64,000 nucleotides of DNA from Mycobacterium paragordonae. GTDB taxonomy: Bacteria; Actinomycetota; Actinomycetes; Mycobacteriales; Mycobacteriaceae. Under the pieces are notes generated by a model. It saw only the letters and a list, made by a program, of their open reading frames with translations. It had not been told where the DNA came from and made no database searches. How positions within the stretch are numbered: the stretch's first letter is position 1; the number at the start of each line of letters is the position of its first letter. Position numbers and translations under genes: made by a program. Location: NCBI RefSeq assembly GCF_003614435.1, contig NZ_CP025546.1, forward strand, positions 1,612,001 to 1,676,000, read 5' to 3'. Of the stretch, positions 8,523 to 17,373 are shown piece after piece.

Positions 8523-10037
8523 TCAGTTGGTCACCGCGGCGGCATCCGCCGGCTTGCGACGACGCCGACGACGGCGGGTGCTGCTGGTCGGAGCGCCGCT
8601 GCCGGCAGCCGCGTTCTCGGCACCCGTGTCCGCGTCGGCAGCTGGGTTCGCCTCGGGATGGCCGGTGACGGGCTTGCCGCCGCGGGTGCGCTTGCGGCGG
8701 TCCGGCCGCCGGGCCGGGCGTTCGGAACTGCCGCTGCTGGCCTCGCGGCGCTTGGCCGGAGCCTTGCGCGGCGTTCCGATGGTGCCCCCGGCCTCGGTCG
8801 GAATGCCCATCTCGTCGTACAGGTGCGGGGAGTTGGAGTAGGTCTCCGACGGGTCGGGGGAACCCAGGCCCAGCGCCTTGTCGATCGTCGCCCAACGCTC
8901 GAGCTCGTCCCAGTCCACCAGCGTGACCGCGATGCCGGTGCGGCCGGCGCGGCCGGTGCGCCCGATGCGGTGGACGTACATCTTGTCGTCCTCGGGGCAC
9001 TGGTAGTTGATGACGTGCGTGATGTCGTCGATGTCGATGCCGCGGGCGGCCACGTCGGTGGCGACCAACACGTTGATGTCGCCGGAGCGGAACGCCTTCA
9101 GCGCCTTCTCCCGCGCGATCTGCCCGAGGTCGCCGTGCACGGCTCCGACCGCGAATCCGCGTTCCTGCAGCTCGTCGGCCACCTTCTGAGCGGTGCGCTT
9201 GGTGCGGGTGAAGATCATCGTCGCCCCGCGGTCACGGGCCTGCAGGATCCGGGTGACCAGTTCCACCTTGTCCAGTGCGTGGGCGCGGTAGACGAACTGC
9301 TCGGTGGTGTCGTGCACCGCCAGCGAGTGCGGCGCCTCGGCGCGGATGTGGGTGGGCTGGACCATGAACGTGCGGGCCAGGGTGATGATCGGGTCCGGCA
9401 TCGTCGCCGAGAACAGCATCGACTGCCGGTCGGCGGGGATCTGGCGCAGGATGCGCTCGATGTCGGGAAGGAAGCCCAGGTCGAGCATCTCGTCGGCCTC
9501 GTCGAGCACCAGCACCGACAAGCCACCCAGCTGCAGGTGGCCCTGCTGGCACAGGTCGAGCAGCCGGCCCGGCGTCCCCACCACGACGTCCACGCCCTTG
9601 TGCAGCGCTTCGATCTGCGGCTCGTAGGCACGGCCGCCGTAGATGGCGAGGACCGACAACGGACGCTCGGTGCCGTCTTCGTTGGTCGCCTTGAGGTATT
9701 TGGCGGCGGTGGCCAGGTCTTCGTTGACCTGCAGGCACAGCTCACGGGTGGGGACGACCACCAGGGCCCGCGGCGCGCCGGTCAGCGGGCGGGTCGCGGT
9801 CTCGGAGGTGATGCGCTGCAGCAGCGGTACGCCGAAGCCGAAGGTCTTGCCCATACCGGTGCGGGCCTGGCCGATGACGTCTTCGCCGGCGAGCGCGAGC
9901 GGCAGGGTGAGCTCTTGGATAGCAAAGGGGGTCTCGATGCCCTTTTCGGCCAGTGCGCTGACGATTTCGTCGCGGACTCCAAGGCTGGCAAATCCGGTTT
10001 TGGGTGCCAACGGGGTCGTGCTTTTAAGTGCGGTCAT
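8523..10037 (-). CDS. rhlE: DEAD-box RNA helicase RhlE
   Basis: A 504-residue DEAD-box helicase with all core motifs: Q-motif (GIETPFAIQ), motif I ARTGMGKT, Ia PTRELCLQV, Ib GTPGRLLDL, II DEAD, III SAT, V ATDVAARGID and VI HRIGRTGRAGRTG. After about residue 390 comes a basic, low-complexity tail rich in Arg, Lys, Ala and Pro, a likely RNA-binding extension. It unwinds structured RNA, probably in decay or ribosome assembly. The ATG at 10037 starts MTALKSTTP; the frame remains open upstream but lacks domain sequence. Confidence 0.93.
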   Translation of the reverse strand: MTALKSTTPLAPKTGFASLGVRDEIVSALAEKGIETPFAIQELTLPLALAGEDVIGQARTGMGKTFGFGVPLLQRITSETATRPLTGAPRALVVVPTRELCLQVNEDLATAAKYLKATNEDGTERPLSVLAIYGGRAYEPQIEALHKGVDVVVGTPGRLLDLCQQGHLQLGGLSVLVLDEADEMLDLGFLPDIERILRQIPADRQSMLFSATMPDPIITLARTFMVQPTHIRAEAPHSLAVHDTTEQFVYRAHALDKVELVTRILQARDRGATMIFTRTKRTAQKVADELQERGFAVGAVHGDLGQIAREKALKAFRSGDINVLVATDVAARGIDIDDITHVINYQCPEDDKMYVHRIGRTGRAGRTGIAVTLVDWDELERWATIDKALGLGSPDPSETYSNSPHLYDEMGIPTEAGGTIGTPRKAPAKRREASSGSSERPARRPDRRKRTRGGKPVTGHPEANPAADADTGAENAAAGSGAPTSSTRRRRRRRKPADAAAVTN

Positions 10038-10290
10038 ACGCGGGGTAAGAGCCTTTCGGTGACAGTAATCGAGTTTGAGTCGGTACTTCGTCTGTGTCGC
10101 GGTTCGCGCGCACGATTTCCGACTCCGATTACGTCGCCGAGGCCCGCTGCAAGATCGGGGCGGGCCAGTTGCGTGCACGCACATTTCTTTGGGCAGCAGC
10201 AGCACAGATTCAGCTACTACCTACAAGCATGATACCTGGTCGCCCACCAGGCACCCATGGTCTGTTAATCCTGCCGACTAAAGTGTCACC

Positions 10291-10995
10291 ATGCCTTCGC
10301 CAACCACCGCCGACTCCCACGACGAGGCGGCCGATTCGCCCAGGCCACAACTGCCGGCGGATCATCCTGGCGTCAATGAATTGTTCGCCCTGCTCGCATA
10401 TGGCGAGGTGGCGGCGTTCTACCGGTTGACCGAAGAGGCGCGGATGGCCCCGAATCTGCGCGGCCGCATCTCGATGGCCAGCATCGCCGCCGCCGAGATG
10501 GGGCACTACGAGCTGCTGCGGGATGCCCTGGAACAGCGCGGTGTCGACGTGGTGCAGGCGATGTCGAAGTACGTCTCGGCGCTGGAGAACTATCACCGGC
10601 TGACGACCCCGAGCACCTGGCTGGAAGCGCTGGTGAAGACCTATGTCGGCGACGCCCTGGCCGCCGATCTGTACCTGGAGATTGCCGATGGGTTGCCCGT
10701 CGAGGTCGTCGACGTGGTGCGCGCGGCCCTGTCCGAAACCGGGCACTCCCAGTTCGTCGTCGCGGAGGTCCGGGCGGCGGTGACGTCCAGCGGCAAGCAG
10801 CGCAGCCGGCTGGCGCTGTGGTCGCGCCGGCTACTCGGCGAAGCGATCACCCAGGCTCAGTTCCTGCTGGCCGATCACGACGAACTGGTGGACCTGGTGG
10901 TCTCAGGGGCGGGCGGTCTGGGGCAGCTGGGCGCGTTCTTCGAACGGCTCCAGCACACCCACGACAGCCGGATGCGCGAACTGGGGCTTGCTTAG
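10291..10995 (+). CDS. Ferritin-like-fold protein (Rv3210c-like)
   Basis: A 234-residue, largely helical protein. Pairs such as E..H (EMGHYELL, residues about 69-76) and E..H (ALSETGHSQF) recur with the spacing of carboxylate-bridged di-iron ferritin-like proteins of the MiaE type, so a four-helix metal-binding bundle is likely; the substrate is unknown. The first 20 residues are disordered Pro/Asp/Ser-rich sequence. The ATG at 10291 is the only good start. Its stop overlaps the stop of the convergent membrane-protein gene by 4 nt. Confidence 0.82.
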   Translation: MPSPTTADSHDEAADSPRPQLPADHPGVNELFALLAYGEVAAFYRLTEEARMAPNLRGRISMASIAAAEMGHYELLRDALEQRGVDVVQAMSKYVSALENYHRLTTPSTWLEALVKTYVGDALAADLYLEIADGLPVEVVDVVRAALSETGHSQFVVAEVRAAVTSSGKQRSRLALWSRRLLGEAITQAQFLLADHDELVDLVVSGAGGLGQLGAFFERLQHTHDSRMRELGLA

Positions 10996-11573
10996 CGAGT
11001 GCAGGTCGCCAGGGCGGAGTTGGTGGTCGATGCCTTCACCAGTTGGCCCTGGGCGTTGACGATCGAGCAGTTCAGCTGGCCGTAGATGCTGGTCGCGATC
11101 ACCGATTCGGTCTGCACGCCCGGATTGAGCACGACAACCTTCGTCCAGGGCAACGCGACGTTGAACTCGGTCACCGGGAAACCGCGCGCGTCGGTGTAGG
11201 CGATGTTCACCAGGTCGAAGAGCTGCTTGGTGCCCGTCACGCTGTAGACGACGGTGCGCGGATTGAGCGTCGCGCCGGGCGGAGCGGCCGTCGGAGCCGG
11301 GGCGGCGTTCGGTAGCCGGGTGGACGGCGTCGCCGTCTTGGTGGGCGCGTCGCTGGGCGCGATCGTGGTGACCGTCTCCGGGGGCAGCAGGCCGCGGCTC
11401 GAGGTCGGCGGGGCACTCGTGGTCGCGCTCGGCGGCGCACTGGATCGCGGCGATGTGACAGCCGTCCTCGGGGGCGCCGCACCGACGGTGGCCTTGGTGG
11501 TGGCGCTGTCGCCGCTGTTGATGATCACCGCGGTGGCGATGGCGCCGATGGCCACGACGGCGCCGAGGAGCAA
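10992..11573 (-). CDS. Membrane-anchored Thr/Pro-rich protein with MmpS-like C-terminal domain (Rv3209-like)
   Basis: From TTG 11573 the product is 193 residues: a transmembrane helix (about 1-19), a Thr/Ser/Pro/Ala-rich linker (20-100) and a beta-rich C-terminal domain (NIAYTDARGFPVTEFNVALPW) that resembles MmpS-type accessory proteins. Start choice is insecure. The frame stays open upstream to a stop at 11817-11819 and encodes a convincing acidic cytoplasmic tail (DDFDDEPETDSWDEPDYEAEEEW split around Trp residues). That stretch has no ATG, GTG or TTG, only ATT/ATC near 11780. Confidence 0.75.
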   Translation of the reverse strand: MLLGAVVAIGAIATAVIINSGDSATTKATVGAAPPRTAVTSPRSSAPPSATTSAPPTSSRGLLPPETVTTIAPSDAPTKTATPSTRLPNAAPAPTAAPPGATLNPRTVVYSVTGTKQLFDLVNIAYTDARGFPVTEFNVALPWTKVVVLNPGVQTESVIATSIYGQLNCSIVNAQGQLVKASTTNSALATCTR

Positions 11574-11952
11574 GGCGATGGGACGCCAGCGGCGGTCGGC
11601 GGGCCAGGCCCATTCCTCCTCGGCTTCGTAGTCGGGCTCGTCCCAGCTGTCGGTTTCGGGCTCGTCGTCGAAGTCGTCGGTGTAGCTGGCCGCGCGAGCG
11701 TCATCGCCCGGGAACTCCTCGAGGTCTCGGACGATGTCGTAGAGGGTGTCGCGGATGTTACTGATGGTGCCGATGTTAATGACGGCGGGTGACTCGACAG
11801 GGGGCGCAGCGGGTGCCTAGACCGAATCGTGATGGGTTTGTTCACTAACCGCGAACTGCCGATTCGGGGGGCGGGGCGCGGTGCGCGTCCGGGCCGTCTA
11901 CTAGCCTGCAGCACAGACGCCTGCGATGAAAACGCCAACGGAAGGGGCCCCC

Positions 11953-12902
<950 letters not shown>

Positions 12903-12966
12903 TCAATCTGATCGAGTCGGTCGGCGACCGTTTTGCCATCCCCCACGGCCGCAGTGTGTCTGGCCA

Positions 12967-13005
12967 TGACCTTACTACCTACGGACTACCTGGGGTGTTA
13001 GGTCA
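12967..13005. promoter_or_regulatory. Candidate TetR operator
   Basis: TGACCT at 12967-12972 and AGGTCA at 13000-13005 are perfect inverted repeats. They enclose two direct copies of ACTACCT 11 bp apart. The tract lies midway between the divergent tetR-type and DUF3152 genes, where a local repressor would bind. Assignment is by position and symmetry only. Confidence 0.4.
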
Positions 13006-13079
13006 ATGTGAAGCAGGCCGGCGGGTTTTTCGGGCGCGCCAGGGCTGGTTGCCCGGAGCTACTGTGCCATCCTGGGGAA

Positions 13080-14105
13080 ATGACGTCCCAGTGGCCGCCC
13101 CACGGTGCTGGTCGCGCGCCTGTGCTGCGTGACGAGCGCCGTGAGCCGCTGCGCGCCCAGCGTGATCCGCTCGGCCAGAGCGCCGGGCGAGTCCGTGCCG
13201 ACCGGGACCGGCCGCGCCAGTGGCGCAAGCAGACCTGGCTGGGACGGTTCGTGTCCACCTACGGCTGGCGGGCCTACGCGCTACCCCTGCTGACGGTGCT
13301 CACCGTCGTCGTCGCCTACCAGACGGTGACCGGTACCAGCACGCCCAAGCCGGCGGCTCACGCGCTTCACCAGGAGCCGCCCACCATCGGTGCCGTGGGC
13401 ACGTCGATCCTGGACGCGCCGCCGCGCGGCCTGGTCGCATTCGACGCGAACCTGCCGGCCGGAACGCTGCCCGACGGCGGGCCGTACACCGAGGCTGGCG
13501 ACAAGACCTACCGGGTCATCCCCGGCACCACGCCGCAGATCGGCCAGGGCACCAGCAAGGTCTTCCGCTACACCATCGAGATCGAGAACGGGCTGGACCC
13601 GAACATGTACGGCGGCGACAACGCGTTCGCGCAGATGGTCGACATGACGCTGGCCAACCCCAAGGGCTGGACCCACAACCCGCAGTTCGCCTTCATCCGA
13701 ATCGATAACGGCAAACCGGACTTCCGGATATCGCTGGTGTCACCCGTTTCGGTGCGGGAGGGCTGTGGCTACGAGTTCCGGCTCGAAACATCTTGCTACA
13801 ACCCGTCTTTCGGGTCCGACCGGCAGTCGCGCGTCTTCATCAACGAGGCGCGCTGGATTCGCGGAGCGGTGCCCTTCGAGGGTGACATCGGCTCCTACCG
13901 GCAGTACGTGACCAACCACGAAGTGGGCCACGCCATCGGCTATGTGAAGCACGAGCCGTGCGATCAGCAGGGCGCCCTGGCACCGGTGATGATGCAGCAG
14001 ACGTTCTCCACGTCCAACGACGACGGGGCGAAGTTCGACCCCGATCAGGTCAAGGCCGACGGCAAGACGTGCCGGTTCAACCCCTGGCCGTTCCCCATCG
14101 CCTGA
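13080..14105 (+). CDS. DUF3152 membrane-anchored protein with HExxH motif
   Basis: A 341-residue protein. A basic cytoplasmic region (1-60) is followed by one transmembrane helix (about 68-85) and an exported domain of the DUF3152 family. The exported part has HEVGHAIGYVKH, a zinc-protease-type HExxH with a glycine and a further histidine; the third histidine is one residue farther than in classical metzincins (HExxHxxGxxH). Cysteines in REGCGYEF, ETSCYN, HEPCDQ and KTCRF could form disulfides. A cell-envelope metalloprotease is a reasonable inference, but activity is unproven. ATG 13080 is chosen as it keeps the conserved MTSQWPP start. Confidence 0.82.
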   Translation: MTSQWPPHGAGRAPVLRDERREPLRAQRDPLGQSAGRVRADRDRPRQWRKQTWLGRFVSTYGWRAYALPLLTVLTVVVAYQTVTGTSTPKPAAHALHQEPPTIGAVGTSILDAPPRGLVAFDANLPAGTLPDGGPYTEAGDKTYRVIPGTTPQIGQGTSKVFRYTIEIENGLDPNMYGGDNAFAQMVDMTLANPKGWTHNPQFAFIRIDNGKPDFRISLVSPVSVREGCGYEFRLETSCYNPSFGSDRQSRVFINEARWIRGAVPFEGDIGSYRQYVTNHEVGHAIGYVKHEPCDQQGALAPVMMQQTFSTSNDDGAKFDPDQVKADGKTCRFNPWPFPIA

Positions 14106-14149
14106 TTTCTGCCTGCTCGGCGGCGGGCTGATCGCCTAACCTCGAATAC

Positions 14150-15328
14150 GTGACGTCATCGTTGCCGCCCCTGGTAGAACCCGCCGCCGCGCTCAGCCGC
14201 GAGGAGGTGGCGCGCTACAGCCGCCACCTGATCATTCCCGACCTCGGTGTCGACGGGCAGAAGCGGCTGAAGAACGCCCGCGTGCTGGTGATCGGGGCCG
14301 GTGGCCTCGGGTCGCCGACGTTGTTGTACCTGGCGGCCGCCGGTGTCGGCACCATCGGGATCGTCGACTTCGACATCGTCGACGAGTCGAACCTGCAGCG
14401 TCAGATCATTCACGGTGCGGCCGACGTCGGACGGTCCAAGGCGCAGTCGGCGCGCGACTCGATCGTCGCGATCAATCCCCTGATCGAGGTGCGGCTGCAC
14501 GAGTTCAGGCTGGAGGCCGACAACGCTGTCGAGCTGTTCGAGCAGTACGACCTGATCCTCGACGGCACCGACAACTTCGCCACCCGGTACCTGGTCAACG
14601 ATGCGGCGGTGCTGGCGGGCAAGCCGTACGTGTGGGGATCGATATACCGGTTCGAGGGCCAGGCGTCGGTGTTCTGGGAGGACGCACCGAACGGGCTGGG
14701 CCTGAATTACCGGGATCTGTACCCCGAGCCGCCGCCGCCCGGCATGGTGCCGTCGTGCGCCGAGGGCGGGGTGCTGGGCATCATCTGCGCCTCGATCGCG
14801 TCGGTCATGGGTACCGAGGCGATCAAGCTGATCACCGGCATCGGCGAGACCCTGCTGGGCCGGTTGATGATCTACGACGCGCTGGAAATGAGCTACCGAA
14901 CCATCAGGATCCGCAAGGACCCCACGACGCCGAAAATCACCGAACTCATTGACTACGAGCAGTTCTGCGGCGTGGTGTCCGAGGATGCGGCCGTGGCGGC
15001 GAGCGGTTCCACCATCACGCCGCAGGAGTTGCGCGCGATGATGGACGCCGGCAAGAAGCTGGCACTGATCGACGTCCGCGAGCAGGTCGAGTGGGACATC
15101 GTGCACATCGACGGCGCCCAACTGGTGCCCAAGGGACTGATTATCTCCGGTGAGGGTCTGGCGCAGCTGCCGCAGGACCGGGTGGCCGTCCTGTACTGCA
15201 AGAGTGGGGTGCGCTCGGCGGAGGCGCTGGCCGCGGTGAAGCAGGCCGGTTTCTCCGACGCCGTGCACTTGCAGGGCGGGATCCTGGCCTGGGCAAAGCA
15301 GATGCAACCCGACATGGTCGTGTACTGA
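14150..15328 (+). CDS. moeZ: Adenylyltransferase/sulfurtransferase MoeZ (E1-like plus rhodanese)
   Basis: A 392-residue fusion. Residues about 15-260 are a ThiF/MoeB adenylation domain (GAGGLGSP nucleotide loop, DFDIVDESNLQRQ, DGTDNFATRYLVND); residues about 290-390 are a rhodanese domain with catalytic cysteine in YCKSGVRS. The zinc-binding CxxC pair of many MoeB proteins is absent. In M. tuberculosis MoeZ adenylates and sulfurates the sulfur carriers CysO and MoaD, feeding cysteine and molybdopterin synthesis. GTG 14150 is the only suitable start and lies 44 bp after the DUF3152 gene. Confidence 0.94.
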   Translation: MTSSLPPLVEPAAALSREEVARYSRHLIIPDLGVDGQKRLKNARVLVIGAGGLGSPTLLYLAAAGVGTIGIVDFDIVDESNLQRQIIHGAADVGRSKAQSARDSIVAINPLIEVRLHEFRLEADNAVELFEQYDLILDGTDNFATRYLVNDAAVLAGKPYVWGSIYRFEGQASVFWEDAPNGLGLNYRDLYPEPPPPGMVPSCAEGGVLGIICASIASVMGTEAIKLITGIGETLLGRLMIYDALEMSYRTIRIRKDPTTPKITELIDYEQFCGVVSEDAAVAASGSTITPQELRAMMDAGKKLALIDVREQVEWDIVHIDGAQLVPKGLIISGEGLAQLPQDRVAVLYCKSGVRSAEALAAVKQAGFSDAVHLQGGILAWAKQMQPDMVVY

Positions 15329-15365
15329 GCCCGGGGGACAACCCGCCTCTACTAGGCTGACCGCT

Positions 15366-16220
15366 GTGACTGACGAGCCGCCGCCCGAGCATGTGCTGGC
15401 GGCGTTCGGTTTGACCGGAGTCCAGCCCGCGGCCCTCGGGGCCGCCTGGGAAGGTGGCTGGCGATGCGGCGAAGTGGTGTTGTCGATGGTGGCCGACAAC
15501 GCCCGCGCCACCTGGTCTGCCCGGGTGCGAGAGACGCTGTTCGTCGACGGTGTGCGCCTGGCCCGGCCGGTTCGTTCCACCGATGGCCGCTACGTGGTGT
15601 CCGGCTGGCGGGCGGACACGTTCGTCGCGGGTGCCCCGGAAGCCCGGCACGATGAAGTCGTCTCGGCCGCGGTTCGGCTGCACGAGGCCACCGGCAAACT
15701 GGAGCGCCCCCGATTCCTGACCCAGGGACCCACCGCGCCGTGGGCCGACGTCGACGTCTTCATCGCCGCCGACCGCGCCGCCTGGGAGGAACGGCCTCTG
15801 CAGTCGGTGCCCCCCGGTGCCCGCACCGCGCCCCCGTCCGCAGACGCGCAGCGATCTGTCGAGTTGATCAATCAGCTTGCGACACTGCGCAAGCCGACCC
15901 GCAGTCCCAATCAGCTGGTGCACGGAGACCTTTACGGCACAGTGCTTTTCGCCGGCACCGCGCCCCCCGGAATCACTGACATCACCCCGTACTGGCGGCC
16001 GGCGTCGTGGGCGGCCGGTGTGGTCGTCGTCGACGCCCTGTCCTGGGGCGAAGCGGACGACGGCCTCATCGAACGATGGAGTGCGTTGCCGGAGTGGTCG
16101 CAGATGTTGTTGCGCGCGTTGATGTTCCGTCTGGCGGTGCACGCGCTGCACCCACGGTCCACCGCCGAGGCGTTTCCGGGTCTGGCCCGCACCGCGGCCA
16201 TGGTCCGGATGATTCTCTAG
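15366..16220 (+). CDS. TIGR02569-type actinobacterial protein with aminoglycoside-phosphotransferase-like motif
   Basis: A 284-residue protein of an actinobacteria-restricted family (Rv3205c type). LVHGDLYGTVLF followed by ITDITPYWRP resembles the HGDxxxxN and DxD region of APH/choline kinases, but the usual N-lobe ATP loop is not obvious and the metal-binding Asn is replaced. It may be a degenerate or atypical kinase; no substrate can be proposed. GTG 15366 gives the family N-terminus. The stop overlaps the stop of the convergent alkyltransferase-like gene by 4 nt. Confidence 0.78.
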   Translation: MTDEPPPEHVLAAFGLTGVQPAALGAAWEGGWRCGEVVLSMVADNARATWSARVRETLFVDGVRLARPVRSTDGRYVVSGWRADTFVAGAPEARHDEVVSAAVRLHEATGKLERPRFLTQGPTAPWADVDVFIAADRAAWEERPLQSVPPGARTAPPSADAQRSVELINQLATLRKPTRSPNQLVHGDLYGTVLFAGTAPPGITDITPYWRPASWAAGVVVVDALSWGEADDGLIERWSALPEWSQMLLRALMFRLAVHALHPRSTAEAFPGLARTAAMVRMIL

Positions 16221-16519
16221 TCCTCGAACTCGTGGCGGACCTCGCTCAGCGCAATCCGCCCGTCCACCGACAACACCCCTTCCGCGCGCAGTAGCTCCAG
16301 CTGCCGCGTGGTCAGGTGTGCGGCGGGCCGGCCGGACGCGGTGATCACCCGGTGCCAGGGCAGATCCGCGGAGTCGGTGCGCATGATCCAGCCGACGATG
16401 CGTGGGCTGGAAAGCTCTGCTGCAGAGGCGATGTCACCGTAGGTGGACACTCTGCCGGGCGGAATGGCCGCGACCAGGGAACGTACCCGCTCGATCTGCT
16501 CGTCGGTCACCTGGGCCAT
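16217..16519 (-). CDS. Alkyltransferase-like protein (ATL, MGMT-related)
   Basis: A 100-residue protein matching the C-terminal DNA-binding domain of O6-alkylguanine-DNA alkyltransferase (IPPGRVSTYGDIA, and IVGWIMR in place of the usual VGxAM). The active-site PCHRV is PWHRVI here, so the acceptor cysteine is a tryptophan. That is the hallmark of ATL proteins, which bind alkylated bases and hand them to nucleotide excision repair without removing the alkyl group. It starts 2 bp after the lipV-type gene on the same strand. Confidence 0.9.
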   Translation of the reverse strand: MAQVTDEQIERVRSLVAAIPPGRVSTYGDIASAAELSSPRIVGWIMRTDSADLPWHRVITASGRPAAHLTTRQLELLRAEGVLSVDGRIALSEVRHEFED

Positions 16520-16521
16520 GA

Positions 16522-17301
16522 CTAGACCAGCTGCAGGCGTTTGCGGACCAGGGCCGCAACGTCCTCGGGCTTGGCGTGCGGCACCATGTGGTCACATTCG
16601 TAGTCCAGCAACTCGAAATCCTCACCCAACCGCTCGCGCAGCCCGTCGATCAGTGCGTCGCTGACATAGGGCGGCGACGTCCACCTCGCCCGCACCAGCG
16701 TCGTCGGCACGCCGGCGGGCGGCAACACGACCTCGCGCGCCAACTCGCTCCAATACGACATCATCGCCGGCAGGCTGATCCGCCAGCCGTACCGCCCATT
16801 CGGCAACTGCACCAGGTGTTCATCGACGTCGGCATCAAGCACCGCCGGATCCACGTCCGCCCACACCCCGCCGCCCTTCTCCTGGCGTGCCTCGGACCGC
16901 TCGGCATAGTCGGGGGAGCCGAACATCGCTTCGGCGATCTCGGACATCCATTGCCCGTCCAAACCGATCGCGGGGTCCAGCAGCAACAACGACGCCACCA
17001 GGTCGGGCCGGGCCGCCGCCAGATGCATCGCGATTGCGGATCCGAATGAATGCCCCACCACTAGCACCGGAGCATCGGCTTCCGCCTCGAGGAGCGCGGC
17101 CAGCGCGGCGACGTTGGCCTCGATCGTCCACGGTGCGGCCCACGACGAACGACCATGCCCGATCAGATCGGGTGCGGCCACCGCAATTTCGGGCACGTAG
17201 TCCGCGAAGTGCTGCCAGCGCCGCCCATGACCGGTCAATCCGTGCAACGCCAGCATCTGGATGTGGCCGGACGGGCCGAAGCGGTGCACATGAAGGGTCA
17301 C
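16522..17301 (-). CDS. lipV: Alpha/beta hydrolase LipV-like
   Basis: A 259-residue alpha/beta hydrolase. The oxyanion region LHGLTGHGRRW, nucleophile elbow GHSFGSA (catalytic Ser) and CDHMVPH (catalytic His) are present, with an acidic residue expected near the ARWTSP strand. It is cytosolic, with no signal peptide. M. tuberculosis LipV at this locus has been described as a lipase/esterase; substrate preference cannot be read here. GTG 17301 begins VTLHVHRFG, the family's first strand. It is divergent from adnA, with 72 bp between starts. Confidence 0.86.
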   Translation of the reverse strand: MTLHVHRFGPSGHIQMLALHGLTGHGRRWQHFADYVPEIAVAAPDLIGHGRSSWAAPWTIEANVAALAALLEAEADAPVLVVGHSFGSAIAMHLAAARPDLVASLLLLDPAIGLDGQWMSEIAEAMFGSPDYAERSEARQEKGGGVWADVDPAVLDADVDEHLVQLPNGRYGWRISLPAMMSYWSELAREVVLPPAGVPTTLVRARWTSPPYVSDALIDGLRERLGEDFELLDYECDHMVPHAKPEDVAALVRKRLQLV

Positions 17302-17373
17302 GCTTCGATGATGCCAGTCCGCGTCATGCCTGCTCGCGGCAAGTTGTCGGACCGTCGTGGTTGCATGCGGACC

